A stretch of 64,000 bases of DNA from Zhongshania antarctica (lineage in GTDB: Bacteria; Pseudomonadota; Gammaproteobacteria; Pseudomonadales; Spongiibacteraceae). A program made the translations under genes and the position numbers. Positions 8,180 through 17,524 of this stretch are shown here, piece after piece. Position 1 is the first letter of the stretch, and each line of letters begins with the position of its first letter. Location of the stretch: positions 310,001 to 374,000 of the forward strand of contig NZ_JACHHW010000004.1 of assembly GCF_014202945.1 (NCBI RefSeq), in the 5' to 3' direction. Below the pieces are notes generated by a model. It saw nothing but the letters and a program-made list of their open reading frames with translations, was not told where the DNA came from and searched no databases.

Positions 8180-9229
8180 ATGCATAAAAAACACACATTA
8201 ATTAGTTATTTCGTGCTCAGTTTTTTCTGGGGTTTAGCCGCCTGTGGGGGCTCGCAACACAGCCCCGTTAGTGGCGTAAAGCTAGGCAGTTTTACCCGCC
8301 ATGAATATCGCAGCGATGTCGGCGCCCGCAGTTATAAAATTTATACCCCGTCGCAATATCGCAGTGACAGCGACTGGCCGCTATTGCTTGATTTACACGG
8401 CTGCGGTTCTAATGCCGATGAAGAGGCGCGCTGGTCGCGCTTCAACGAGTTGGCAGAGCTGGCGGGCCTAATTGTGGTCTACCCGGAGCAAACTGCTGAG
8501 GCAAATGGCAGCAAATGTTGGAATTGGTTTCTGCCGGAACATCAAGGCCGAGATGTGGGGGAACCCGCCATTATTGCGGGCATTACCGAACAAGTACGCG
8601 CATCAATGAGTATTGACGCCCGCCGGGTGTTTGTTAGCGGTATCTCTGCGGGTGGCGCCATGGCGAATATTCTGGCCGTTAATTTCCCGGACGTGTACGC
8701 CAGCGCAATGATTTACGCTGGCTGTGAATTTAAAGGTACAACGTGTACCGGGGCGGTGGCGCTGTTACCGGCAGAGGTATCAGGTGAATTGGCATATCAG
8801 GCAATGGGCAGTGCCGCGCGGGTAGTACCGGTGCTGGTGATTCAAGGTGATCGCGATCTTCAAGTGCCATACCCCAATGCTGGGTTGATTGTGCAGCAAT
8901 TTTTGAGCAGTAACGATTGGGCTGACGACGGCAACAATAATAACAGTATTGCTCGAGAGCCTACGCAGAGTGAATCGGGGAGCAAGGTAGGGGGGCACAG
9001 TTTTGATATTGAATATTATAAGGATGCTAATGGCTGTCTTTTAGCAGAGTATTGGCTAATACACGGCATGGGCCACGCTTGGTCAAATGCGGCGTCTGAT
9101 GGCTCGCCACGGGATATCTTATTAACCGATGCACTCGGGCCAGACGTGTCCTCGGAAACCTTACGATTTTTACTTAATCATCCACGCCCTGAAGTAGGTG
9201 TGAGCTGTTATCAGATCACACCTCGGTAA
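8180..9229 (+). CDS. Lipoprotein esterase, PHB depolymerase/LpqC-like
   Basis: The N-terminus is a lipoprotein signal with lipobox LAAC (Cys22), so the mature enzyme is membrane-anchored, in the periplasm or on the surface. The catalytic domain is the esterase PHB depolymerase type: HGCG oxyanion segment (73-76), nucleophile GISAG (Ser156), acid in GDRDLQVPY, and His in GMGHAWS. Family members cleave polyhydroxybutyrate, feruloyl esters or other polyesters. A GTGGGG ribosome site lies 6 bases before the ATG. It follows receptor 1 by 87 bp on the same strand, so it may release monomers for the receptor or process imported esters. The precise substrate cannot be read from sequence. Confidence 0.8.
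   Translation: MHKKHTLISYFVLSFFWGLAACGGSQHSPVSGVKLGSFTRHEYRSDVGARSYKIYTPSQYRSDSDWPLLLDLHGCGSNADEEARWSRFNELAELAGLIVVYPEQTAEANGSKCWNWFLPEHQGRDVGEPAIIAGITEQVRASMSIDARRVFVSGISAGGAMANILAVNFPDVYASAMIYAGCEFKGTTCTGAVALLPAEVSGELAYQAMGSAARVVPVLVIQGDRDLQVPYPNAGLIVQQFLSSNDWADDGNNNNSIAREPTQSESGSKVGGHSFDIEYYKDANGCLLAEYWLIHGMGHAWSNAASDGSPRDILLTDALGPDVSSETLRFLLNHPRPEVGVSCYQITPR
9196..9223. repeat. Hairpin at the 3' end of the lipoprotein esterase gene
   Basis: AGGTGTGA (9196-9203) pairs perfectly with TCACACCT (9216-9223), and the loop holds a further CTG/CAG pair. It lies just inside the coding end, between convergent genes only 6 bp apart. It may help end transcription, but no T-run follows. Confidence 0.35.
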
Positions 9230-9235
9230 GCTTCA

Positions 9236-10447
9236 TCACTTAGGTGCAGGGGCTTTGGTTTCCGGGCGGTAGAGGAAATCTGTCAGTTCCTGTCGCTGCG
9301 CCATGCCATCACGGTAGCCGAGATCAATCAACTTACCGCAATACTCCGGTGTGAACAGTAAATAACTTGAGATACTGACACCACCACCGCCACTGCTACC
9401 AGAACCACTCAAAAACATTCTTAGGCTGCGTGGCAGTTCTTTCACATGTTCATCGGCGATCCGGTCTATATCCTCACTGGGGCTGACGACCATACAGTCT
9501 ATTGGCAGTAGCTCCTTGCCCATCAGACTCAGGTCGTCTACAGGTATGAGTCTGATAAGTTCATTAATTCGTTCTAGGCGCTCGATATCGGTCTCAATGC
9601 TGTCAATGAATGCGCTGTTAAGTAGGTGGCCAATTATTTGCCCAAAGCCCGGTGATTGAATCGTTTTCGGTAACTTGGGATATTGGCGTTTGTGGCCGTT
9701 AGCGGGAATAACCAATACGCGGTTGGCCCCGAGGTGGATGACGGGGCTAATTGGCGTCAATTGGCGCAGGGCGCCATCACCGTAAAAGTAACGACCAATT
9801 TTAGCCGGCGGGAAAATGGTCGGAATTGCCGTAGACGCCATTAGGTGTTGAAGCTGAATTGGGGTTGCCACGCCCTGGCGGCGCCAGCGCTGCCAGCCCG
9901 CATACTGAGGGCCGCCTTGAAAAAAGGTCTCTGAGACGCCTTCTGTGTAATTCATGGCGGTGAGACAGAACGCCTCTAAATCGCGGTTGAGAATATTACG
10001 GCTAATGTTCTCGAAGCGAATGTGTTCACTCAATAATTTACGTAGCGGACTATTGTCGAGCAGCGCTACCGGCTTTACGACAGCCTTGGTCGGATTAAAT
10101 AGTGAATGGGCAAGGCGCAGGGCATTGCGCAACACGCCAAATAGGTCGGCGCGATAAATTTTATCCGTCGACAACTCGCGCCACAGTAGTTCCAGCTGTT
10201 TGATGGTGCCGGTAAAGTGGTGGGCGCCGGCGGCAAGGGACGTCGCGTTAATCCCCCCTGCAGAGGTTCCCGCAATAATGGGGAAAGGATTGCCGGGGCG
10301 TTTGCCGTGAATCTCTGCCAGCGCTTTTAGTACGCCAACTTGATAAGCGGCGCGCGCACCGCCGCCGGGCAAGACCATCGCGGTGTTGGCGCGGCAAGGA
10401 AGTTCTACACGATCGTCTTGCGCATTGTCTTGAGTTGGGGTGGTCAC
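9236..10447 (-). CDS. Patatin-like phospholipase
   Basis: This 403-residue protein has the patatin dyad motifs: GGGARAAY oxyanion loop (28-35), GTSAGG nucleophile with Ser62, and a DGA segment (YFYGDGALRQ) for the catalytic Asp. No signal peptide is present, so it probably acts on membrane lipids from the cytoplasmic side. The start is GTG at 10447, which overlaps the TAG stop of the upstream gene by one base (TAGTG), with GGGGG about 11 bases upstream, so translation is likely coupled to ppsR. Linkage to ppsR is odd functionally; a shared transcript is clear but a shared role is not. A run of Gly and Ser (SGSGSSGGGG) sits in the C-terminal third. Confidence 0.85.
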   Translation of the reverse strand: MTTPTQDNAQDDRVELPCRANTAMVLPGGGARAAYQVGVLKALAEIHGKRPGNPFPIIAGTSAGGINATSLAAGAHHFTGTIKQLELLWRELSTDKIYRADLFGVLRNALRLAHSLFNPTKAVVKPVALLDNSPLRKLLSEHIRFENISRNILNRDLEAFCLTAMNYTEGVSETFFQGGPQYAGWQRWRRQGVATPIQLQHLMASTAIPTIFPPAKIGRYFYGDGALRQLTPISPVIHLGANRVLVIPANGHKRQYPKLPKTIQSPGFGQIIGHLLNSAFIDSIETDIERLERINELIRLIPVDDLSLMGKELLPIDCMVVSPSEDIDRIADEHVKELPRSLRMFLSGSGSSGGGGVSISSYLLFTPEYCGKLIDLGYRDGMAQRQELTDFLYRPETKAPAPK

Positions 10448-11265
10448 TATCGTTTATGCCCCCGTAAGCCGGTATCCAGTAAAACGCGGGTTGCAATTTC
10501 TTCCACCGACGCGTGAGTTATGTCCAGATAGGGAATACCAAAACGGATAAACATGGCCTCGGTCTGGCGCAGTTCGTCTTCACATTGTCGCAGGGAGGCA
10601 TAGCGGCTATTGGGGCGGCGCTCACTACGAATAGCCGATAAGCGTTCAGCTTCAATGGTCAAACCAAAGAGTCGGTTGCGGTGTTCCAGCAAAGGCTTTG
10701 GTAAACGGTCGTTTTCCATGTCTTCTTCGGTAATGGGGTAATTCGCTACAAATACGCCTGATTGCATAGCAAGATACAGACAGGTGGGGGTTTTGCCACT
10801 GCGAGAAACACCTATAAGAATGACTTCAGCCTGATCGTAGCGATTTAAGCGAGCACCGTCGTCATTGTCTAGGGCGTAATTGACGGCGTCGATTCGTAGT
10901 TTGTACTCGGCGTCGCGAACGGCGTTCTGGACGCGACCCACGGTGCGGGAGGGTGCTTCGCCTAGGGCAATTTCCAACTGACTAACAAAGGTGCCAAGTA
11001 CATCTATAATAAATCCTTGGCTAGTGGCGATAACCGCCCGAATTTTCTCGTCAACCAAGGTATCTATAACAATGGGTTGATTGCCAGTTTCTGCCGCTGC
11101 GCGGTTAATTTTTTCTACCGCCGAGTGGGCTTTGGCAAGGGTATCCACGTAGGGAATAACGATATGGTCAAATTTTTGGTTCTCAAATTGGGAGAGAATA
11201 CTGCTCCCCAAGGTCTCTGCTGTGATTCCGGTACTGTCTGATATAAATATGGCCGCGCGAGTCAT
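10447..11265 (-). CDS. ppsR: PEP synthase regulatory protein (bifunctional kinase/pyrophosphorylase)
   Basis: This is the DUF299 regulator that inactivates PEP synthase by ADP-dependent phosphorylation and reactivates it by phosphate-dependent removal. Characteristic segments are ISDSTGITAETLG at the N-terminus and the P-loop-like GVSRSGKTPTC in the middle. At 272 residues it is the usual length. It is divergent from ppsA, 129 bp apart, the standard arrangement for this pair, which lets carbon flux between glycolysis and gluconeogenesis be switched after translation. Confidence 0.95.
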   Translation of the reverse strand: MTRAAIFISDSTGITAETLGSSILSQFENQKFDHIVIPYVDTLAKAHSAVEKINRAAAETGNQPIVIDTLVDEKIRAVIATSQGFIIDVLGTFVSQLEIALGEAPSRTVGRVQNAVRDAEYKLRIDAVNYALDNDDGARLNRYDQAEVILIGVSRSGKTPTCLYLAMQSGVFVANYPITEEDMENDRLPKPLLEHRNRLFGLTIEAERLSAIRSERRPNSRYASLRQCEDELRQTEAMFIRFGIPYLDITHASVEEIATRVLLDTGLRGHKR

Positions 11266-11394
11266 GTAGTTTTTTTACCTAAGGCTCAGTGTTTTTCGAC
11301 GGGAATTTCCAAGTTACATCACTTAGTATAGTCCCTGCTTAGTTTATGCACTCTTTTAACCGCGTCGCGGTCTTGTAATACGGGAGATAATAAC

Positions 11395-13767
11395 GTGTCT
11401 GAATACGTAATCTGGTTCAACGATCTAGGAATGAACGATGTTGACCGCGTTGGCGGTAAAAATGCATCCCTAGGCGAAATGATCAGCCAGTTGTCACAGG
11501 CCGGTGTTTCGGTTCCCGGTGGCTTTGCTACGACCGCTGATGCGTTTCGCGACTTTCTTCAGCAAAGCGGCTTAAACGACCGCATTATCGCCGAGTTAAA
11601 AGACCTCGACATCGACGATGTCAAACGTCTTGCCGTGGTCGGTAAAAACATTCGCCAGTGGATTGTTGAAACACCTTTCCCACAGGCGCTTAATACTGCC
11701 GTGGTTGAGGCCTATGAGCAACTGGTAGATGGCAATCAGTCTATGTCTTTCGCGGTGCGCTCATCGGCAACGGCGGAAGATTTACCAGATGCGTCCTTCG
11801 CTGGTCAGCAGGAAACCTTCCTGAATATTCGCGGCCTGGACAATATTATGATCGCGATCAAGGAAGTGTTTGCCTCTTTGTACAACGACCGGGCCATTGC
11901 CTACCGAGTTCACCAAGGCTTTGAACACGCCGATGTCGCTTTGTCGGCGGGCATTCAGCGCATGGTGCGTTCTGAGACGGGCGCCGCTGGCGTGATGTTC
12001 TCGATGGATACCGAATCTGGCTTTGACGGCGTGGTGTTTATCACTGCCTCCTACGGTTTGGGTGAAACCGTTGTGCAGGGCGCGGTTAACCCTGACGAGT
12101 TCTATGTTCACAAAGCGACCCTAGCGAAAGATCGCCCAGCAGTACTGCGCCGTAACCTCGGCAGCAAAATGATTAAAATGGTTTATGGCAGCGATGCTAG
12201 TGCGGGGCGCTCGGTCGATACCGTGGACGTCAGCGAAGGCGAGCGCAACCAGTTTTGTATTAATGACGAAGAAGTGCTGGGCTTGGCTAAACAGGCCATG
12301 ATCATTGAACAGCACTACGGTCGTCCCATGGACATTGAATGGGCGAAAGACGGCGACGACGGCAAACTCTACATAGTTCAAGCTCGCCCTGAAACCGTTA
12401 AGAGCCGTGAGTCTACGACCCTAATGGAGCGCTACCTGCTTAAAGAAAAGGGCGCAGTACTGTGCGAAGGCCGCTCAATTGGTCAACGTATTGGCGCCGG
12501 TCCGGTGCGGATCATTAATAACATCAGCGAAATGGATCAGGTTCAGCAGGGCGACGTGCTGGTCACCGACATGACTGACCCCGACTGGGAACCGGTCATG
12601 AAGCGCGCCTCAGCCATTGTTACCAACCGTGGCGGGCGCACCTGCCACGCCGCGATTATTGCCCGAGAAATGGGTATTCCTGCGGTTGTGGGCTGTGGCG
12701 ATGCTACTGAGCTTCTGCCTGACGGCAAAGCTGTGACGGTATCTTGCGCCGAAGGCGATACCGGTATGGTTTACGAAGGTATTCTTGATTTTGACATCAA
12801 TCGCAATAAGCTCGACACCATGCCTGAGCTGCCATTTAAAGTGATGATGAACGTCGGTAACCCCGACCGCGCGTTTGACTTCCAAGGCTACCCCAATGCC
12901 GGTGTTGGTTTGGCGCGTTTGGAATTCATTATCAACCGTATGATTGGTGTGCACCCCAAGGCGCTAATTAATTTCGATGATATACCTCGTGACGTGCAAA
13001 CCGCCATTAAGCGTCGTATTGCTGGCTACGAAAGCCCAACCGAGTTCTATGTAGAAAAACTGGTGGAAGGTATCTCTACTATCGCCAGTGCCTTCTACCC
13101 CAAGCGCGTCATTGTGCGGATGTCCGATTTTAAATCCAATGAATACGCTCACTTGATCGGCGGCAGCTTGTACGAGCCCTCGGAAGAAAACCCCATGTTG
13201 GGTTTCCGTGGCGCCTCACGTTACATTTCAGACTCCTTCCGGGAATGTTTTGAAATGGAATGCCGGGCCTTGAAAAAAGTCCGCAACGACATGGATCTCA
13301 CCAATGTCGAGATCATGGTGCCTTTCGTCCGCACGGTGGGTGAAGCTAAGCAAGTCATCGAACTGCTTGAAGCCAATGGCCTTAAACGTGGTGAAAACGG
13401 CTTAAAAGTCGTTATGATGTGCGAGCTTCCCGCCAACGCCTTGCTGGCTGAGCAATTCCTTGAGTACTTCGACGGCTTTTCAATTGGCTCCAATGATTTA
13501 ACCCAGCTCACGCTTGGCTTGGATCGTGATTCAGGCCTCATCGCGCACTTATTCGACGAGCGTAACGACGCGGTAAAAGCCCTGCTTAAAATGGCGATAG
13601 ACGCCTGTAAAAAACACGGTAAATACATTGGTATTTGTGGCCAAGGCCCGTCGGATCACCCGGACTTTGCCCAGTGGCTAATGGAGCAGGGCATTGATAG
13701 CGTTTCTCTGAACCCCGATTCGGTATTGGATACCTGGTTATTCTTGTCAGAGAAGCTTAAAGCCTAA
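11395..13767 (+). CDS. ppsA: Phosphoenolpyruvate synthase
   Basis: PEP synthase makes PEP, AMP and phosphate from pyruvate, ATP and water, the entry to gluconeogenesis on acids and lipids. The order is N-terminal ATP-grasp domain ([29 protein letters not shown]), central phospho-histidine domain ([13 protein letters not shown], His near 418) with the conserved Thr-Cys-His stretch that PpsR targets, and the C-terminal PEP/pyruvate barrel ([19 protein letters not shown]). The length, 790 residues, is normal. Translation starts at GTG 11395, preceded by GGGAG. A clear terminator follows at 13794. Confidence 0.97.
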   Translation: MSEYVIWFNDLGMNDVDRVGGKNASLGEMISQLSQAGVSVPGGFATTADAFRDFLQQSGLNDRIIAELKDLDIDDVKRLAVVGKNIRQWIVETPFPQALNTAVVEAYEQLVDGNQSMSFAVRSSATAEDLPDASFAGQQETFLNIRGLDNIMIAIKEVFASLYNDRAIAYRVHQGFEHADVALSAGIQRMVRSETGAAGVMFSMDTESGFDGVVFITASYGLGETVVQGAVNPDEFYVHKATLAKDRPAVLRRNLGSKMIKMVYGSDASAGRSVDTVDVSEGERNQFCINDEEVLGLAKQAMIIEQHYGRPMDIEWAKDGDDGKLYIVQARPETVKSRESTTLMERYLLKEKGAVLCEGRSIGQRIGAGPVRIINNISEMDQVQQGDVLVTDMTDPDWEPVMKRASAIVTNRGGRTCHAAIIAREMGIPAVVGCGDATELLPDGKAVTVSCAEGDTGMVYEGILDFDINRNKLDTMPELPFKVMMNVGNPDRAFDFQGYPNAGVGLARLEFIINRMIGVHPKALINFDDIPRDVQTAIKRRIAGYESPTEFYVEKLVEGISTIASAFYPKRVIVRMSDFKSNEYAHLIGGSLYEPSEENPMLGFRGASRYISDSFRECFEMECRALKKVRNDMDLTNVEIMVPFVRTVGEAKQVIELLEANGLKRGENGLKVVMMCELPANALLAEQFLEYFDGFSIGSNDLTQLTLGLDRDSGLIAHLFDERNDAVKALLKMAIDACKKHGKYIGICGQGPSDHPDFAQWLMEQGIDSVSLNPDSVLDTWLFLSEKLKA

Positions 13768-13793
13768 ACAAAGGCGTTGTTCTCTCATGTTAA

Positions 13794-13818
13794 GGGCCGC
13801 AAATGCGGCCCTTTTTTT
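13794..13818 (+). terminator. Rho-independent terminator after ppsA
   Basis: GGGCCGC and GCGGCCC form a perfect 7-bp GC stem with loop AAAT (13794-13811), directly followed by seven T. It sits 27 bp after the ppsA stop. Confidence 0.92.
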
Positions 13819-13867
13819 GCTTTAAAAATGGATGTGCTTGGCTGAATCTCGTTTTAAACCAGTTAAT

Positions 13868-14776
13868 TTATTCTGGGTGATGGCGGTGAAAATGTGAAAC
13901 CAAGGCCACAACAACAGCCCCTGCAGCGATACCAATAAGGCCGTTGAACAGGTTTTGGACAATGCCGTTCGCAAAACTATTGCTAAAAATATGTAAGTGA
14001 CCCAGCGTGAATTCGAGCTTGGCATAGTGATCAAAGCCGTGGCTTAGAATGCCGCCACCGACTAGGAACATCGCTAAGGTGCCAACTACGGTTAAGGTTT
14101 TCATTAATGCTGGTGCAAACCACAGCAAGAAATTGCCGGCCGTTGTGGCCAAGTTACTTTTTGCCTTAAGTAACAGCAGGCCAAGGTCATCAATTTTAAC
14201 AATCAACGCAACCAAGCCGTAAACGCCAATGGTAATGCCAATGGCGACTACGGCTAATACCATAGCTTGCTTGGCAAAGGCTTCTTCCTGCACGGTACTC
14301 AAAGCGATTACGATGATTTCAAGACTCAAAATAAAATCGGTTTGAATTGCGCCTTTGACGCGTTTTTTTTCTAATTCTAGTAAGTCGGCATTGCTATTGT
14401 GTAAAAGCGCACGGCTTTGCGAGTGATCTTTAACACCGCGATGAGTAATGCTGTGCCAAACCTTCTCAGCACCCTCAAAGCACAAATAGACACCACCTAT
14501 CATCAATACCGGGGTAATCAACCAAGGCATGAACATACTGGCTAATAATACGACGGGGACAATAATAATTTTATTAAGTAGTGAGCCTTTCGCAACCGCC
14601 CACACCACGGGCAACTCGCGTTCTGCGCGAACATTACCCACTTGTTCGGCGTTTACCGCTAAATCGTCGCCCAAGACACCCGCTGTTTTCTTAACGGCGA
14701 TTTTCGACATGCTTGCGATGTCGTCTAATAAAGTCGCAATATCGTCAAAAAGGGCTAAAAGTGAGCCTGCTGCCAT
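13868..14776 (-). CDS. DUF808 family inner-membrane protein (YedI-like)
   Basis: The start MAAGSLLALFDDIATLLDD and the following KTAGVLGDDLAVN are hallmarks of the DUF808/YedI family. The 302-residue protein has several hydrophobic segments (IIIVPVVLLASMFMPWLI, AMVLAVVAIGITIGVYGLVA, TLTVVGTLAMFLVGGGIL, LIGIAAGAVVVALVSHF), consistent with a polytopic inner-membrane protein. The C-terminus is His-rich (HFHRHHPE). The family function is not known to me. It stands alone, convergent with ppsA and 201 bp from the phosphatase gene. Confidence 0.85.
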   Translation of the reverse strand: MAAGSLLALFDDIATLLDDIASMSKIAVKKTAGVLGDDLAVNAEQVGNVRAERELPVVWAVAKGSLLNKIIIVPVVLLASMFMPWLITPVLMIGGVYLCFEGAEKVWHSITHRGVKDHSQSRALLHNSNADLLELEKKRVKGAIQTDFILSLEIIVIALSTVQEEAFAKQAMVLAVVAIGITIGVYGLVALIVKIDDLGLLLLKAKSNLATTAGNFLLWFAPALMKTLTVVGTLAMFLVGGGILSHGFDHYAKLEFTLGHLHIFSNSFANGIVQNLFNGLIGIAAGAVVVALVSHFHRHHPE

Positions 14777-14977
14777 GAGGGAAATACCTGTCGCTAATTA
14801 AACTTTAATCTCTCCGTTGAGCATACTACATCTAGAAGGCTGAAAATTGCGGAAACGCGCAAAACAAGCTTCGCTGTTTTACCCTGCGATTAGGCGTGCG
14901 CGGCATGGGTAAATGCTCGCGCTAAGAAAATCATCTGTCTAATGGATAGGGTGCTGGCAGTTAAATCTGATCAGTTG

Positions 14978-16522
14978 CTAGCCACAATGCAGCAAAGCAC
15001 GGCGGTTGCGGTCCCGGGTGTGGGCAGCAATGGCCTCAAAATTATGCATTAGGATCTCGGGGCCTCGCGCAGGCATTGCGCATTGGCTGCAGGCCAGTAT
15101 TGATTTTGCATTGATTTCTACGCTGTCGAGGACATCGAAATTACCTTGGCTGTATTCGCGGCCCACATCGGACATATCAAGTGGCGGTGCGCCAATATAG
15201 TCTATTTTGATTTTTCCTTTACTCACTTTGTAGTGCGCAAAGCCAATGCCGACAAAGGTGCTCTCCGACCAAATTTGCGGACCGTCATCATCAAATAACC
15301 GTATGGATGCGCCGCCAGTGCCGACCATCATTTGTACATAGCCCAAGGGATTGGGAAGGCCCAAAAACATGGGTGCTGAGCGCTGATACACGTGGTCATG
15401 ACCAACAATGACAATGTCGACGCCGTAGCGCATAAATATATTTTCTTCTAAGGCCACCAAGCTAAAATTCGCGGGGCTGCGATCAAGCTGGTCTGTCCAA
15501 ATGGTGAAGTGCTGCATCACAATGATGAAATCTATTTCGCCGCGCAGACGCCGTAGTGCGGCACTGGCAAGGTCAGCTTCTATATTCAATAACTCTTCTG
15601 GTAGGGTGCCGTCGCCGATCAGGGCGCCAGCGGTAGTTACTAAAAAGTGCACGCGATTGAAATCAAAGGAGTAGAAGGTACTGCCTGGATCGCTAGGCCC
15701 AAACGACGACGTTAATGGTTTAGGCGGGTGAGTAAAGCGATTTTTAAAGGTGTCGCCACCAAAGTCCTTTTGTTCGTGATTACCCGGCGCGGCCATGGTA
15801 ATTCGGCGTGCCAGCAGTGGCTGCATTTGTTCAAACCACAGATCCCAAACTGGCTGATCGCCATTGGCATAGGACAAGTCACCCGCCAACATGAGTAAAT
15901 CAGCGGGGGTACGCATAACTTCAGCGGTGACTAACTGGGCCAGTTCGCCGGTGCCGTGGTCGCCGAAATGAATAAAGCTCCATTCGTCGCGGGGGCTTGG
16001 CATTACAATATACACTGCCGACCAGCCGCCTTCGTCGGAGCCAACCCGGTAGCGCAGTGGTCGGTCGGGGTCTATGCCCTCTGCACTGGCGCGATGGGTG
16101 TAGCTTTCGATGCCGGTGGTTTGTGATGTGCTGGCCTCAACGCTAAATTCAAAGGCGTCGTCTTGAATGGCGAACTCGTCTAGACCTAGCTCAAATGAGG
16201 AATATTCTAAGTAGGACACTGGCGCGTCTTCACCATCGGTAAACCAGGTGACGGTTCTAGAGGTATGGCTGTCGCCAATCAAACTTGCGTGTAGGCCGCG
16301 GGGCATCATCGGGCCAGTTACTTCGGTGTCAGGTATGGGTTCTGGCTCGGGACTTGGTGTAGGTATTGGTTCTGGCGGTTTGATACTGCTGTCAGCGCGT
16401 CGGCTGCTACCGCTATTGCACGCGGTTAACGCTACGCCGGCAAGACTTCCTGTCACGAAGCGGCGACGCGTTAGGGGTCGCAATGGAAATTGATGGGATT
16501 TTGGGTCGCGAGGTAATGACAT
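14978..16522 (-). CDS. Purple acid phosphatase-like metallophosphoesterase, Tat lipoprotein
   Basis: The N-terminus combines a twin-arginine motif (TRRRFVTG, Arg19-21) with a lipobox (LTAC, Cys35), so the protein should be folded before Tat export and then lipid-anchored. A Pro/Glu-rich linker (about 47-66) follows. A fibronectin-like N-terminal domain precedes the catalytic domain, as in purple acid phosphatases. All five metal-binding blocks are visible: FGDHG (Asp188), GDLSY (214-218), GNHE (247-250), VMQHF and GHDHVYQR. It probably releases phosphate from organic esters outside the cytoplasm. It is monocistronic, with no phosphate-regulon box that I could recognise. Confidence 0.85.
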   Translation of the reverse strand: MSLPRDPKSHQFPLRPLTRRRFVTGSLAGVALTACNSGSSRRADSSIKPPEPIPTPSPEPEPIPDTEVTGPMMPRGLHASLIGDSHTSRTVTWFTDGEDAPVSYLEYSSFELGLDEFAIQDDAFEFSVEASTSQTTGIESYTHRASAEGIDPDRPLRYRVGSDEGGWSAVYIVMPSPRDEWSFIHFGDHGTGELAQLVTAEVMRTPADLLMLAGDLSYANGDQPVWDLWFEQMQPLLARRITMAAPGNHEQKDFGGDTFKNRFTHPPKPLTSSFGPSDPGSTFYSFDFNRVHFLVTTAGALIGDGTLPEELLNIEADLASAALRRLRGEIDFIIVMQHFTIWTDQLDRSPANFSLVALEENIFMRYGVDIVIVGHDHVYQRSAPMFLGLPNPLGYVQMMVGTGGASIRLFDDDGPQIWSESTFVGIGFAHYKVSKGKIKIDYIGAPPLDMSDVGREYSQGNFDVLDSVEINAKSILACSQCAMPARGPEILMHNFEAIAAHTRDRNRRALLHCG

Positions 16523-16634
16523 AACAGACTCCGGAAATTATGCTCGCAGAGTCTAATGATGCGCTGTGAAGAAATGATGACATTGATAAAATAGCCCGAA
16601 GAATGGCCTTATAGCATTTGAGCTAGGCTATCGC

Positions 16635-17465
16635 TTAGCGGGCGGCAATCCCGCGGATCCGCATCATCAATTTTACAATATAGACCGAGGCAGTGGGCAG
16701 CATTCTTGCGAGTATGTCTTGGGCACGACCATCACTGATAAATATTCGGCCGACATTTTTTTGCACACCGCGCAGAATAATGTTGGCGGCGTCGGCGGGC
16801 TGGGTTCCGCGCTGTAAGTCTTCGTGAAATTGTTGGGTGCCACTATTGTGATGGTCAGCGTTGAGGGTGATGTTGGTTGCGACGGCGCCGGGGTGCACGG
16901 TGTGCACCGTCACATTGCGGATGCCGCGTATGTGGTGCTCTGCACGTAGGCTGTCGGTGAAACCGCGAACTGCAAATTTAGTGGTGCAGTAGGGCACAAG
17001 ATAGGGTAGCGCAAGGATTCCCTGAGAGCTTGAGAGATTAACAATCGCCGCCTCTGGTCGCTTTAGCAGGTGGGGGTAACAGCGCTGGGTGGTGTGAATG
17101 ACACCCCAATAATTGATGTTGGTGATTTTCTCAAAGTCTTGCTCGCTCGCTTCGCCAAAGCTGAGATCACCAAGGGCAATGCCGGCATTATTAATTAACA
17201 GGTCGATGCAGGAAAAGCGGGCGAGTACATTGTCAATGAACTGGGAGATAGCCTGTTTGTCGGCCATATCCACCATTTCGCTGTAGTAGTTGGCGCCAAG
17301 TTCTGCCAATTTTGTTGCTGTGGTATCGAGTTTTGCAATATCACAAAAGGCGATTTTGGCGCCTTGTCGCGCAAGCGCCATCACAAGGTGATGGCCAATC
17401 CCGTTGCCACCACCGCCAGTGACGATGGCGACTTTGCCCTTAAAGGTTTTCATACCTGAGCCCAT
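16635..17465 (-). CDS. Short-chain dehydrogenase/reductase A
   Basis: This is a classical SDR: nucleotide-binding TGGGGNGIG (16-24, one residue longer than the usual TGxxxGxG), NNAG (92-95), and catalytic Tyr159/Lys163 in YCTTK. It probably oxidises or reduces a hydroxyl/keto group using NAD(P). It is the last gene of the four-gene monooxygenase operon, 59 bp after the hydrolase gene. It shares the stretch FAVRGFT after the active site with the second SDR of the operon, so the two look like diverged paralogues flanking the hydrolase. An in-frame ATG at 17453 is an alternative start. Confidence 0.85.
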   Translation of the reverse strand: MGSGMKTFKGKVAIVTGGGGNGIGHHLVMALARQGAKIAFCDIAKLDTTATKLAELGANYYSEMVDMADKQAISQFIDNVLARFSCIDLLINNAGIALGDLSFGEASEQDFEKITNINYWGVIHTTQRCYPHLLKRPEAAIVNLSSSQGILALPYLVPYCTTKFAVRGFTDSLRAEHHIRGIRNVTVHTVHPGAVATNITLNADHHNSGTQQFHEDLQRGTQPADAANIILRGVQKNVGRIFISDGRAQDILARMLPTASVYIVKLMMRIRGIAAR

Positions 17466-17524
17466 ATCCTCACTCTTATTTTCGCTGGCTTAATGTGTCA
17501 GCGCTGAGTTTGCGTATTCTCGGC

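Noticed and set aside
14861-14880. AAAACA...TGTTTT hairpin downstream of the phosphatase gene
   Set aside because: It needs a bulged base, is about 100 bp from the stop and AT-rich, so it is no better than chance.
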